Of a DNA stretch of 64,000 bases, positions 35,492-43,367 are shown one piece after another. The notes under the pieces were generated by a model. The model ran no database searches and was not told where the DNA came from. It saw only the letters and a program-made list of their open reading frames with translations. The translations under genes were made by a program, and so were the position numbers. This DNA is from Candidatus Eisenbacteria bacterium (GTDB taxonomy: Bacteria > Eisenbacteria > RBG-16-71-46 > CAIMUX01 > VGJL01). Each line of letters opens with the position of its first letter. Position 1 is the stretch's first letter. The stretch is taken from contig VGJL01000004.1 in the NCBI GenBank assembly GCA_016867495.1, positions 1 to 64,000 on the forward strand, written 5' to 3'.

Positions 35492-36658
35492 ATGTTCGCC
35501 AGCAGGATGTCACGCCTCGGCACCGAGACCGCTTTCGAGGTTCTCGCGCGCGCCAAGGAGCTCGAGCGCCAGGGGCGCGATGTCGTCCATCTCGAGATCG
35601 GCGAACCCGATTTCGACACGCCGCGCTTCATCAAGGACGCCGCGATCGAAGCGTTGAACTCGGGATACACGCACTACGGCCCGTCAGCGGGCCTCGTCGA
35701 GGTCCGAGAAGCGATCGCGCGGGTCGTTTCCGAGTCGAGGGGGATCCCGGTCGATGCCACGAACGTGGTCGTGACCCCGGGCGCCAAGCCGATCATCTTC
35801 TTCACGATCCTCGCGGTCCTGGAGGAAGGAGACGAAGCGATCTACCCGAATCCCGGATTCCCGATCTACGAGTCGATGATCAACTTCATCGGCGCCAAGG
35901 CGGTCTCGCTCCCCTTGCGGGAGGAAAGGGATTTCTCGATCGATCTCGACGAGCTGAGGTCCCTCGTGACCGACAGGACGAAGCTCATCATCCTCAACTC
36001 CCCCCACAATCCCACCGGCGGGGTTCTCACCCGACGCGACATGGAAGGGATCGCCGAGATCGTCCGCGACCGCGATCTCTTCGTCCTCTGCGACGAGGTC
36101 TACTGCAAGATCCTCTACGAGGGCGAGCATGTCTCACTGGCGAGCCTGCCCGGCATGCAGGACAGGACGATCATCCTGGACGGCCATTCCAAGACCTACG
36201 CGATGACGGGCTGGCGGCTCGGGTATGGAGTCATGCGCGCGGATCTCGCCGCGCACGTGACGCGCCTCATGACCAACTCCAACTCCTGCACGAACGTCTT
36301 CGTCCAGCGGGCCGGAATGGAGGCCCTCACCGGACCGCAGGACGAGGTGGATGCGATGGTCCGGGAGTTCCGCCGCCGTCGGGATGTGATCGTCGACGGT
36401 CTCAACCGGCTTCCCGGCGTCAGCTGCAAGAAGCCGAAGGGGGCATTCTACGTCTTCCCGAACGTGAAGCAGGTGCCGATGGACACCGCCAAGCTGGCCA
36501 GGGAGCTCCTGGACGTGGCTGGGGTCGCGGCCCTCTCGGGGACCTCGTTCGGAGCGAACGGCAACGGCTATCTCCGCTTCTCCTATGCGAATTCGGTCGA
36601 GAACATCGAGAAGGCGGTTTCCCGCGTCGGGGAGTATCTGGCCAAGCTGAAGGGGTAG
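35492..36658 (+). CDS. PLP-dependent aminotransferase, class I (aspartate aminotransferase-like)
   Basis: A 388-residue fold-type I aminotransferase. Family marks are HLEIGEPDFDTP, NPGFPIYES, NSPHNPTGGVLT, the cofactor-binding CDEVYCKILYEG and SKTYAMTGWRLGY with the Schiff-base lysine at Lys234. The C-terminal LRFSYANSVENIEKA holds the substrate-carboxylate Arg (LRFSYA). The substrate is probably an amino acid/2-oxoacid pair but cannot be fixed. The ATG 35492 directly follows GGGAGGAGGAGAG. Two consecutive hairpins separate it from carbamate kinase, so the two are probably not a simple operon. Confidence 0.92.
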   Translation: MFASRMSRLGTETAFEVLARAKELERQGRDVVHLEIGEPDFDTPRFIKDAAIEALNSGYTHYGPSAGLVEVREAIARVVSESRGIPVDATNVVVTPGAKPIIFFTILAVLEEGDEAIYPNPGFPIYESMINFIGAKAVSLPLREERDFSIDLDELRSLVTDRTKLIILNSPHNPTGGVLTRRDMEGIAEIVRDRDLFVLCDEVYCKILYEGEHVSLASLPGMQDRTIILDGHSKTYAMTGWRLGYGVMRADLAAHVTRLMTNSNSCTNVFVQRAGMEALTGPQDEVDAMVREFRRRRDVIVDGLNRLPGVSCKKPKGAFYVFPNVKQVPMDTAKLARELLDVAGVAALSGTSFGANGNGYLRFSYANSVENIEKAVSRVGEYLAKLKG

Positions 36659-36711
36659 GGCGGCGGAGCCTTTGAGGGCTCAATCGACAAGAAGGCCCGG
36701 TCGAAAAGATG

Positions 36712-36743
36712 GTTGGAGGCGGGCCGATCCACCCGCTTCCAAC
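36712..36743 (+). terminator. Hairpin 1 after the aminotransferase gene
   Basis: GTTGGAGGCGGG (36712-36723) pairs with CCCGCTTCCAAC (36732-36743), 12 bp with one G-T, 8-nt loop. No T-run follows. Confidence 0.5.
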
Positions 36744-36769
36744 TAGCCGAACTCGGATCCCTTCCCAAA

Positions 36770-36795
36770 CCATCCTACCCTCGCGGGTAGGATGG
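36770..36795 (+). promoter_or_regulatory. Perfect hairpin just before the carbamate kinase ribosome binding site
   Basis: CCATCCTACCC (36770-36780) and GGGTAGGATGG (36785-36795) form a perfect 11-bp stem with a TCGC tetraloop, followed by GCATTTTC. It could be the real terminator of the upstream transcript or a 5' element of the arcC mRNA. Confidence 0.55.
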
Positions 36796-36814
36796 GCATT
36801 TTCAGGGAGGAAGG

Positions 36815-37759
36815 ATGACGCGCTCGTTCGTTGTCTCCATCGGGGGCAACGCGCTTCTCCCCGCCGGATCGGCGGGGACCATCGAGGAGCAGTACCGGAT
36901 CACCAGGAAGACGATGGCCCCCATCGTCGATCTGGTGCGAGAGGGTCGTGTCGTCCTGACGCATGGAAACGGTCCCGTTGTCGGCAACATCCTGATCCGC
37001 AACGAAGCCGCCCGCGCGCAGGTTCCTCCGATGCCGCTCGACGTCTGCGGCGCTGACTCCCAGGGCGGCCTCGGCTACATGATCCAGCAGACCCTGCAGA
37101 ATCTCCTGGTGGAGGAGGGTCTCGCGCATCAGGTCGTGACCGTCGTCAGCCAGGTCGTCGTCGATGGGGACGATCCCGGATTCAGGAATCCGAGCAAGCC
37201 GATCGGACCTTTCTATGGCGCCGAGCAGGCGCTGGAGTTCGAGGGGACGAAGGGGTGGCGGATGGTCCAGGACTCCGGGCGCGGCTTTCGGCGCGTCGTC
37301 CCCTCGCCGATGCCGAAGCGGATTGTGGAGATGCCTGCCATCCGCACGCTCTACGACGCCGGACACGTCGTGATCGCCGCCGGGGGCGGAGGGATCCCTG
37401 TCGTCGAGGATCCGGCCGGAATGCTCCACGGCGTCGAGGCCGTGATCGACAAGGATCTCGCGTCCGTGGTTCTCGCGACCGCCCTCGGCGCGCGGTCCTT
37501 GCTCATCATCACCGCCGTCGACGCGGTCGCGATCGACTACGGCAAACCAACGCAGCGCTGGCTATCCAGCCTGACGCCCGAGGATGCGGCGCGACACCTC
37601 GAGGAGGGGCAGTTCCCCGAAGGGAGCATGGGACCGAAGATCAGGGCGGCGATCCGCTTCCTCTCCGAGGGGGGGGGCGAGGTCTGCATCACCAGCCCTT
37701 CGCGCGTGCTCGACGCCCTGGAGGGGCGGGCGGGCACGTGGATCACGCGGACGACCTAG
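36815..37759 (+). CDS. arcC: Carbamate kinase
   Basis: A 314-residue enzyme transferring phosphate between carbamoyl phosphate and ADP. Conserved parts include VSIGGNALLP, LTHGNGPVVGNIL, DVCGADSQGGLGYMIQQ, VIAAGGGGIPVVED, VIDKDLASVVLA and EGSMGPKIRAA. It usually works in arginine-deiminase or related fermentative pathways; no arcA or arcB is nearby. RBS GGGAGGAAGG stands before ATG 36815. Its TAG overlaps the stop codon of the convergent amidohydrolase gene (shared CTAG), leaving no room for a terminator. Confidence 0.95.
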   Translation: MTRSFVVSIGGNALLPAGSAGTIEEQYRITRKTMAPIVDLVREGRVVLTHGNGPVVGNILIRNEAARAQVPPMPLDVCGADSQGGLGYMIQQTLQNLLVEEGLAHQVVTVVSQVVVDGDDPGFRNPSKPIGPFYGAEQALEFEGTKGWRMVQDSGRGFRRVVPSPMPKRIVEMPAIRTLYDAGHVVIAAGGGGIPVVEDPAGMLHGVEAVIDKDLASVVLATALGARSLLIITAVDAVAIDYGKPTQRWLSSLTPEDAARHLEEGQFPEGSMGPKIRAAIRFLSEGGGEVCITSPSRVLDALEGRAGTWITRTT

Positions 37760-39198
37760 CGCGAGGAAGTAGCGACGATCTCGCCTCTTTGGATGACCTG
37801 CGAGACCGTCTCCACGTTGCCGATCTCTTCTAGCGGGTTTGCCTCCAGGATGACGATGTCCGCGTCGCGACCCACGGCGATCGATCCCGCGCGATCGGCG
37901 ATCCCGAGCCACGCCGCGGGATAGATCGTGGCGCCACGGAGGATCTCGGCCGGCTCGATCCCGCAGGCCCGAAGCCTCCGCATCTCGGATGCGGTGCCCG
38001 CCGGATCGGCGCCGTCCTGGCCCACGAGCATCCTGACCCCGCCGGCGGCCAGCTCCCGCACGAAGTGGACGCTCACATCTTCCATGGAGCGCGTCATCCG
38101 CCGGATCCCCTCCAGCATCGGCGGCGGGATCTCCTCGATTCCCTGTCGCTCCTTGCTCTGCTGGATCGCCATCTCTTCCATCGACGCGAAGACCTCGAGA
38201 GTCGGGCAGAGAAAGACCGCCTTCTCGACCATCCTCCGTCCCAGGCTCTGAAGCCTCTCAGGGGAGATCGAGCCGATCCCCATCCCGACCACCTTCATCA
38301 TGAAGGCGCTCCGGGCTCCGGGTTCCGGCGGAGCGGACAGAAGGCTGTCGTGCTCTCTCTTGAGATCGTCTCGCAGGACCGCCGGCCACGGAGCCTTCGC
38401 GTGCTCGATGCTCGTGATCCCAAGCTCGATCGCTTCATCCATCGGGATCCTGTGGAAGAGGGGCGTGCCTGGATCGTGAACGATTCGCAGAGAGAGGGAG
38501 TCGGCGACCCTCACCAGATGGCGGTAGACGTCCCGATCGAGCTTGTTGAAGGTCTTGACCATGCTCGCGCCGCCGCTCGCGAGGGCCGGAAGGAGGCTGT
38601 CGACCGCCTCTCGGGAGTCGATGGCGACCGTGAAGCCCGGGAGCTCGGCGTTGAACTTCTCCCATGTCAGCGGGCTCCGCTCGAGCATCGGCCCGGTGTA
38701 GAAGATCGTGGGGCCGGGGAGATCGCCATCGTCGACGCGGCGTCGCATCTCGGACAGCCGGTCGATCGGGCCCCCGACATCCCTGACATGGAGGATTCCG
38801 CGCTCGACGAATCCCCCGAGCGCGAACCGCAGGCTGTCCTCTCCCTTGGGAAGGAGATGCGCCAGGTGGGTGTGGCAATCGAAGAGGCCGGGGATGGCGA
38901 ACCGGCCCGCGCCGTCGATCTCGCGATCGGCGCCGGAGATTCCGGCGAGGTCTCCTATCCGCGCGATGGTCCTTCCTTCGATCAGGATCTCCTGCGGCGG
39001 CGACATCGATCCGCTCTCAACATCGAAGACGCAGATGTTCCTGATCAACACCGTTCGGGGCGACATGTCAGAGGCCTCGTTTCTCTCGCCTGCGGCGATC
39101 TGCCCGCTCTCGAGCGCCTGTCCGAAGAGAGCGGGTCGGGCACCGGGCCAGAGGATTGCGACGGCGCAGCCGATGCAGAGCATCATCAAGGATCTCAT
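37756..39198 (-). CDS. Exported amidohydrolase (imidazolonepropionase/prolidase-like)
   Basis: A 480-residue metal-dependent hydrolase with a signal sequence (MMLCIGCAVAILWPGARP). Metal ligands can be placed: HTH in LFDCHTHLAHL, Lys in MVKTFNK, His in LRIVHDPGT, His in TSIEHAKAP and Asp in LVGQDGADP. The N-terminal strand IEGRTIARIGDL and the C-terminal GSIAVGRDADIVILEANPL complete the composite beta-sandwich. The natural substrate is unknown; related periplasmic enzymes cleave dipeptides or cyclic amides. The start was set at the ATG 39198 after GGAGG (upstream residues are not conserved in character). It is convergent with arcC, with overlapping stops. Confidence 0.85.
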   Translation of the reverse strand: MRSLMMLCIGCAVAILWPGARPALFGQALESGQIAAGERNEASDMSPRTVLIRNICVFDVESGSMSPPQEILIEGRTIARIGDLAGISGADREIDGAGRFAIPGLFDCHTHLAHLLPKGEDSLRFALGGFVERGILHVRDVGGPIDRLSEMRRRVDDGDLPGPTIFYTGPMLERSPLTWEKFNAELPGFTVAIDSREAVDSLLPALASGGASMVKTFNKLDRDVYRHLVRVADSLSLRIVHDPGTPLFHRIPMDEAIELGITSIEHAKAPWPAVLRDDLKREHDSLLSAPPEPGARSAFMMKVVGMGIGSISPERLQSLGRRMVEKAVFLCPTLEVFASMEEMAIQQSKERQGIEEIPPPMLEGIRRMTRSMEDVSVHFVRELAAGGVRMLVGQDGADPAGTASEMRRLRACGIEPAEILRGATIYPAAWLGIADRAGSIAVGRDADIVILEANPLEEIGNVETVSQVIQRGEIVATSSR

Positions 39199-39431
39199 GG
39201 GCGACCTCCATGCCGGTTCCTCGAGCCGCCCCAGGCCATGATCGCGACGGCTCGATCGACCCTGCTCCACGATGACGGTTGCTCGAGCAACCCTACGCTA
39301 CCACCTTTGCGGTCGGTTCTCACGCCGGGAATCGCTCGCGCGCCGCGGCGCGTCTCTTGCTTCCACGCCGCTCTTCGTCGCCGGCCGTGGGGGCCGGGGA
39401 CGCGCGCCGCCTTCGGCGGCGGGGAGGTGTC

Positions 39432-40055
39432 ATGCGATTCGTCTTGCTTGTCCTGTTCGGGTGCGTCGCCTTGGGTGGGTATGCCGGTCCGGCGAGCTGC
39501 GGTCCGGTCCTGAACGAGGTGATGGCGGATCCCGCGCGGGACTGGGATGGCAGTGGAGCCTACAACTACCGCGATGACGAGTGGGTCGAGATCTACAACC
39601 CCGGTCCCGGCACGCTCACGCTCGACGGATACCTGATCGGCGACGGAGACGGGTCGCCGCTCTACGGGTTCACGGGGACTCTGGCCGCGGGAGGGCACCG
39701 CGTCGTGTACGGAAGCGCCGCGGTGGTCTATCAGCAGGCGCACGGACTGGGCGTCTACGGCCTACGACTGGGGAACGACGGCGACACAGTCACGCTCTTG
39801 CAGGTCGTCGGGTCCGACACGCTGCTCATCGACAGCCGCTCGTACAACACGTACGAGGCCGAGGATGACCGATCCTCCGGCCGCTCTCCCGACGGGTCTT
39901 CGACCTGGGAGATCTTCGACTCTCTCAACCCGTACGGCGGCAGCACCCCGCCGCTCGGAAACGGCCTCCCGCCGACGCCGGGGCAGGCCAACGGGGCCCC
40001 CGCCGTGGCGGCCGTCAGCACGACCTGGGGTCACGTGAGGGCGATCTACAGGTAG
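39432..40055 (+). CDS. Small secreted LTD-domain protein with TWG C-terminal tail
   Basis: A 207-residue protein. The signal peptide MRFVLLVLFGCVALGGYAGPA is followed by an LTD domain: PVLNEVMADPARDWDGSGAY, WVEIYNPGPGTLTLDGYLIGDGDG and a C-terminal GQANGAPA. It ends STTWGHVRAIYR, like the beta-helix protein at 23649-24719, and has no FlgD domain. Start ATG 39432 follows GGGGAGGTG; the frame upstream lacks a ribosome binding site. Role unknown. Confidence 0.8.
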   Translation: MRFVLLVLFGCVALGGYAGPASCGPVLNEVMADPARDWDGSGAYNYRDDEWVEIYNPGPGTLTLDGYLIGDGDGSPLYGFTGTLAAGGHRVVYGSAAVVYQQAHGLGVYGLRLGNDGDTVTLLQVVGSDTLLIDSRSYNTYEAEDDRSSGRSPDGSSTWEIFDSLNPYGGSTPPLGNGLPPTPGQANGAPAVAAVSTTWGHVRAIYR

Positions 40056-40227
40056 CGGGAATCCCGCGCGCCGGCTCCCGCCTCCCCAACCGGTCCTCGA
40101 CCGGGGTTCGGGGTCTCGGGGGCCGGAGCGCGGAGGGGCATGCGAAGTCAGATGCCGGGGGTGAGAGATGTCGGGCGGGGGGGCGTTCTCCGCCCGCGGT
40201 CTGGATCGCGCGCGGGCATGAAAGGGC

Positions 40228-40256
40228 TTGGCGAGGTCAGGGGTATGACATATAGT
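40228..40256 (+). promoter_or_regulatory. Promoter of the RHH/MazF operon
   Basis: TTGGCG (40228-40233), 17 nt, TATAGT (40251-40256). The -10 lies inside the operator palindrome described next, and the predicted transcript starts about 10 nt before the antitoxin start codon. Confidence 0.7.
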
Positions 40257-40262
40257 CATACC
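40242..40262 (+). promoter_or_regulatory. Palindromic operator overlapping the -10 box
   Basis: GGTATGAC (40242-40249) and GTCATACC (40255-40262) form a perfect 8-bp inverted repeat around ATATA. Ribbon-helix-helix antitoxins usually bind such sites to repress their own operon. Confidence 0.75.
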
Positions 40263-40274
40263 AGGAGGCCCGAG

Positions 40275-40517
40275 ATGGCGCGATCCAAGGTGGCGATATC
40301 GATCGACGAGATCACGTTGGAGCGGCTCGACCGCCTGGTCGAGCGCTCCGTCTTCCCCAGTCGCAGTCAGGCGATCCAGATCGCGGTGGAAGAGAAGCTG
40401 GAACGGCTCGAGAGATGCCGGCTCGCGCGCGAGTGCTCCAGGCTCGACCCGAAGTTCGAGAGGGCCCTGGCGGAGGAGGGGATGAGCGAGGATCTATCCG
40501 AGTGGCCCGAGTACTGA
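40275..40517 (+). CDS. Ribbon-helix-helix antitoxin
   Basis: An 80-residue protein starting [22 protein letters not shown]. The short beta-strand followed by two helices is the RHH DNA-binding fold. The motif [21 protein letters not shown] is the second helix. The acidic tail (EDLSEWPEY) is the likely toxin-neutralising part. RBS AGGAGG at 40263-40268 supports ATG 40275. It overlaps the following MazF-like gene by 16 nt, and the operator upstream indicates autoregulation. Confidence 0.85.
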   Translation: MARSKVAISIDEITLERLDRLVERSVFPSRSQAIQIAVEEKLERLERCRLARECSRLDPKFERALAEEGMSEDLSEWPEY

Positions 40518-40840
40518 GAGGCGAGATCCGGCTGGCAGATCTGAATCCCGTTCGCGGGCACGAGCAGGCCGGCCAGCGACCCGTGCTCGTCCTAAGTCAT
40601 GACGTCTTCAACGAGCGCTCCGGCACCGTCATCGCCGTCGCCCTCACGAGTCAACCGCAGAGAGCGGGCTTCCCGCTCACTCTAGAGCTGAGGGCGAGGA
40701 CTCTTCCCAAGCGATCCTGGGTGAAGATCAGCCAGATTCGAACCCTTTCGGTGGAGCGGATCGGGAGGCGAGTCGGTCGCGCCGCGCCGGAGGAAGTCGC
40801 TCAGGTGGTCGAGGGCCTCCACGAGATCATCGGGGCCTGA
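40502..40840 (+). CDS. MazF/PemK-family endoribonuclease toxin
   Basis: A 112-residue toxin starting at GTG 40502. It shows the MazF core [32 protein letters not shown], the conserved [10 protein letters not shown] strand and the [14 protein letters not shown] region. MazF toxins cut mRNA at short sequences. No ATG is available before the conserved RGEI strand, so the GTG overlapping the antitoxin reading frame is the likely start. Confidence 0.9.
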   Translation: MARVLRGEIRLADLNPVRGHEQAGQRPVLVLSHDVFNERSGTVIAVALTSQPQRAGFPLTLELRARTLPKRSWVKISQIRTLSVERIGRRVGRAAPEEVAQVVEGLHEIIGA

Positions 40841-40862
40841 CTGCACGGATGCGCAGAGCGGG

Positions 40863-40884
40863 CGTCTCGGACGCGCCCGAGACG
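40863..40884. terminator. Bidirectional hairpin between convergent genes
   Basis: CGTCTCGG (40863-40870) and CCGAGACG (40877-40884), perfect 8-bp stem with 6-nt loop, between the mazF-like stop and the transporter stop. Confidence 0.6.
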
Positions 40885-40886
40885 GC

Positions 40887-42272
40887 CTAGGCAGACTCCG
40901 CGATCGGCAGCGCCGGCCTCAACTCATCTCCCTCCGGGTGTCGCATCGAGCCGATCGCGGCACGGCTCCGGCGCCACAGCCAGAGGATCTGAAGTCCGTT
41001 CGCGATCACGGTCGTTGCCAGCGCGACGTAGAGGCCGGTGGCTCTCCCCATCCGGATGCCGAGGAAGAGGAGCAGGATGCTCGTCAAGAGATAGACCGCC
41101 ACCGCCTCCGTGACTCCCCTCGTGCGGTGGGTGTGGACGAGAATCCCCTGGTGCCAGCTTTGCCAGACCCCGAAGCACGGCATCAGGATGACGATCCAGA
41201 GCGCGTTCCCGGCAAGGGCGGCGAGGGGCGGCGCCAGCGCCGAGAGCTTCCCGAAGTAGATCGGGGCGAGAGGCGTGGCGGCGACGATGAGCATGAGCGA
41301 CGATGTCGTCGTTCCCAGGATCAAGGCGAAGCGGCGGAGGCTCCTCCGGGCGCCCGGCTCTCCCAGGAGAGCGACGACGACCTCGTTGAAGGCGATCCCC
41401 ACGCTTCGAAGCGTGAAGCCCAGTCCCGAGATGACGGGCCAGACGGCCAGCGAGTCGAGCGCGCGCGGCATGCGGCTGATCGCGGCGCTCCCGATCGGGG
41501 TCGCCGTGAGCGCGATGAGCGGCGTCATCGCGAGAGGAACGTAGAAGTGCAGGAATCGCGAGACGGTCAGCGGCCTCTCGAGAGGCGGCGCCTCTCGCAG
41601 CGGACCCTTCAGGACCGGGCGCACGGTGACTCCGGCGAAGATCGCCTCGCATGTCACCCCGGTCGCGACCGCCGCCGCTCCGACGACGATCCCCGGTATG
41701 TCCCCCACGAGGTAGCCGATCGCGAGGACGAGGCCGTTTGAGCCCAGCCGGACGGCGGTGCCGAGGCCGACCAGATGCGAGCGCCCGAAGCGGATCAGGA
41801 CTCCCTGCTGCAGGCGCCGGTAGGCGATCGCCCAGGTCCAGGGCGTCATGATGATGAGCCCGATGCGGGCAGCGCCCCGGATCTCCTCGGGCGCTCCGAT
41901 CAGCCGTCCCACGACGAGATCGTAGAGGGGCGTCAGCGCGATCAGCAGATGGATCAGAGTGAGGCCGCCTCCCATCCACATCATGAACCGCCGCTGAAGC
42001 CTGTACGATTGCCAGTCCTTGGAGAGAGCGGTCGAAGTGGAGAGGAGCATGATGATCGGGGCTTCCACGATCATCGACAGCGGGAAGACGACGCCGCCGT
42101 AGGCGGCCAGGCTGATCTTCGGGTCCGCGAGGCGGGCCATGATGGCGCTCACAGCCGGCAGCTCGAGCCCCATCAGGATCCAGCTGCCGGCGAGCGGCCA
42201 CCAGGTCCTGAAGACGCGCCGCAGGCTCATGGGGGAGCCGGCCGCGCCCTTCTCTGTCGCGTTCGAGGCCAC
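40887..42272 (-). CDS. ANKH/MATE-like multispanning membrane transporter
   Basis: A 461-residue protein with about twelve hydrophobic segments. The segment LELPAVSAIMARLADPKISLAAYGGVVFPLSMIVEAPIIM and the following STSTALSKDWQSY match, from memory, a bacterial branch of the MOP (MATE-like) superfamily related to vertebrate ANKH. PWTWAIAYRRLQQGVLIRFGRS is a further mark (quoted in parts from one run). The substrate is unknown; export of a small anion or metabolite is possible. It is divergent from the aldo/keto reductase gene with about 120 nt between starts. Confidence 0.7.
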   Translation of the reverse strand: MASNATEKGAAGSPMSLRRVFRTWWPLAGSWILMGLELPAVSAIMARLADPKISLAAYGGVVFPLSMIVEAPIIMLLSTSTALSKDWQSYRLQRRFMMWMGGGLTLIHLLIALTPLYDLVVGRLIGAPEEIRGAARIGLIIMTPWTWAIAYRRLQQGVLIRFGRSHLVGLGTAVRLGSNGLVLAIGYLVGDIPGIVVGAAAVATGVTCEAIFAGVTVRPVLKGPLREAPPLERPLTVSRFLHFYVPLAMTPLIALTATPIGSAAISRMPRALDSLAVWPVISGLGFTLRSVGIAFNEVVVALLGEPGARRSLRRFALILGTTTSSLMLIVAATPLAPIYFGKLSALAPPLAALAGNALWIVILMPCFGVWQSWHQGILVHTHRTRGVTEAVAVYLLTSILLLFLGIRMGRATGLYVALATTVIANGLQILWLWRRSRAAIGSMRHPEGDELRPALPIAESA

Positions 42273-42293
42273 AAGCGATTCTACACCGGTCGC

Positions 42294-42322
42294 TTGACCG
42301 CACGAGAGTCTCTTCCTAGCTT
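42294..42322 (+). promoter_or_regulatory. Sigma-70-like promoter for the aldo/keto reductase gene
   Basis: TTGACC (42294-42299), 17 nt, TAGCTT (42317-42322), the same -10 as at the HU gene. Confidence 0.65.
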
Positions 42323-42395
42323 CGAGTCAATCGGACGCGAGACGGGGGAGGAGTCACCCTCGCGCTCGGCCGTTCGGCCTCGAAAGGAGCAGAGC

Positions 42396-43367
42396 ATGGA
42401 CTACACGCGTCTGGGTAGGACCGGCCTCAGAGTGAGCAGGCTCTGCCTCGGGACGATGAACTTCGGCCCTCACGCGACCGACGCGGAGAGCTTCGCGATC
42501 ATGGACAGGGCCCTCGAGCTCGGGATCAACTTCTTCGACACCGCCAATGTGTACGGATGGCGCAAGGGGGAAGGGGTCACCGAGCAGATCATCGGCCGCT
42601 GGCTCGATCAGCAGGGGGGGCGGCGCGAGAGGATCGTCCTCGCCACCAAGGTCTACGGCTCGATGGGGGATGGGCCGAATGATCGCCGGCTCTCGGCCTA
42701 CCACATCCGGAGCGCCTGCGACGAGAGCCTCCGCAGACTCAAGACCGATCGGATCGACCTCTATCAGATGCACCATGTCGATCGCGATACGCCGTGGGAG
42801 GAGATCTGGGAGGCGATGGAAGGGCTCGTGCGGGCCGGGAAGGTCCTCTATGCCGGAAGCAGCAACTTCGCCGGGTGGAACATCGCCCAGGCTCAGGGGA
42901 TTGCCGCCTCCCGCCGTTTCCTGGGGCTTGTCTCGGAGCAGAGCCTCTACAACCTGAAGGACAGGATGATCGAGCTGGAGGTCATCCCTTCCTGTCGCGC
43001 CCACGGCCTCGGCTTGATCCCATGGAGTCCGCTGGCCGGCGGGCTGCTCGCCGGCGCGCCGGCGCACGCCAGGGACGGGCGTCGCGCATCGGAGGGCGTC
43101 CTCAAGAGCGCGCAGAAGAACGGGCCGCAGCTCGAAGCATATGAAGCCCTCTGCCGCGAGATCGGAGAGCGGCCGGCAGATGTGGCCCTTGCCTGGCTCC
43201 TGCGCAACCCCGCGGTGACCGCCCCCATCATCGGTCCCCGAACGATGGAGCAACTGAACGGGAGCCTGCGCGCATTGGCCCTGTCCCTTCCGGAGGATGC
43301 CGTCAAGCGCCTGGAGGAGATCTGGCCGGGCCCGGGCGGCGAGGCCCCCGAGGCATACGCATGGTGA
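42396..43367 (+). CDS. Aldo/keto reductase
   Basis: A 323-residue NADPH-dependent (beta/alpha)8 oxidoreductase. The catalytic tetrad is visible as Asp and Tyr in FFDTANVYG, Lys in VLATKVYG and His in YQMHHVD. VSRLCLGTMNFG and the cofactor-binding PIIGPRTMEQL complete the family pattern. The substrate is not predictable. ATG 42396 follows AAAGGAG. The stop overlaps the ATG of the next gene by a few bases, so the solenoid-HEAT protein may be coexpressed. Confidence 0.93.
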   Translation: MDYTRLGRTGLRVSRLCLGTMNFGPHATDAESFAIMDRALELGINFFDTANVYGWRKGEGVTEQIIGRWLDQQGGRRERIVLATKVYGSMGDGPNDRRLSAYHIRSACDESLRRLKTDRIDLYQMHHVDRDTPWEEIWEAMEGLVRAGKVLYAGSSNFAGWNIAQAQGIAASRRFLGLVSEQSLYNLKDRMIELEVIPSCRAHGLGLIPWSPLAGGLLAGAPAHARDGRRASEGVLKSAQKNGPQLEAYEALCREIGERPADVALAWLLRNPAVTAPIIGPRTMEQLNGSLRALALSLPEDAVKRLEEIWPGPGGEAPEAYAW

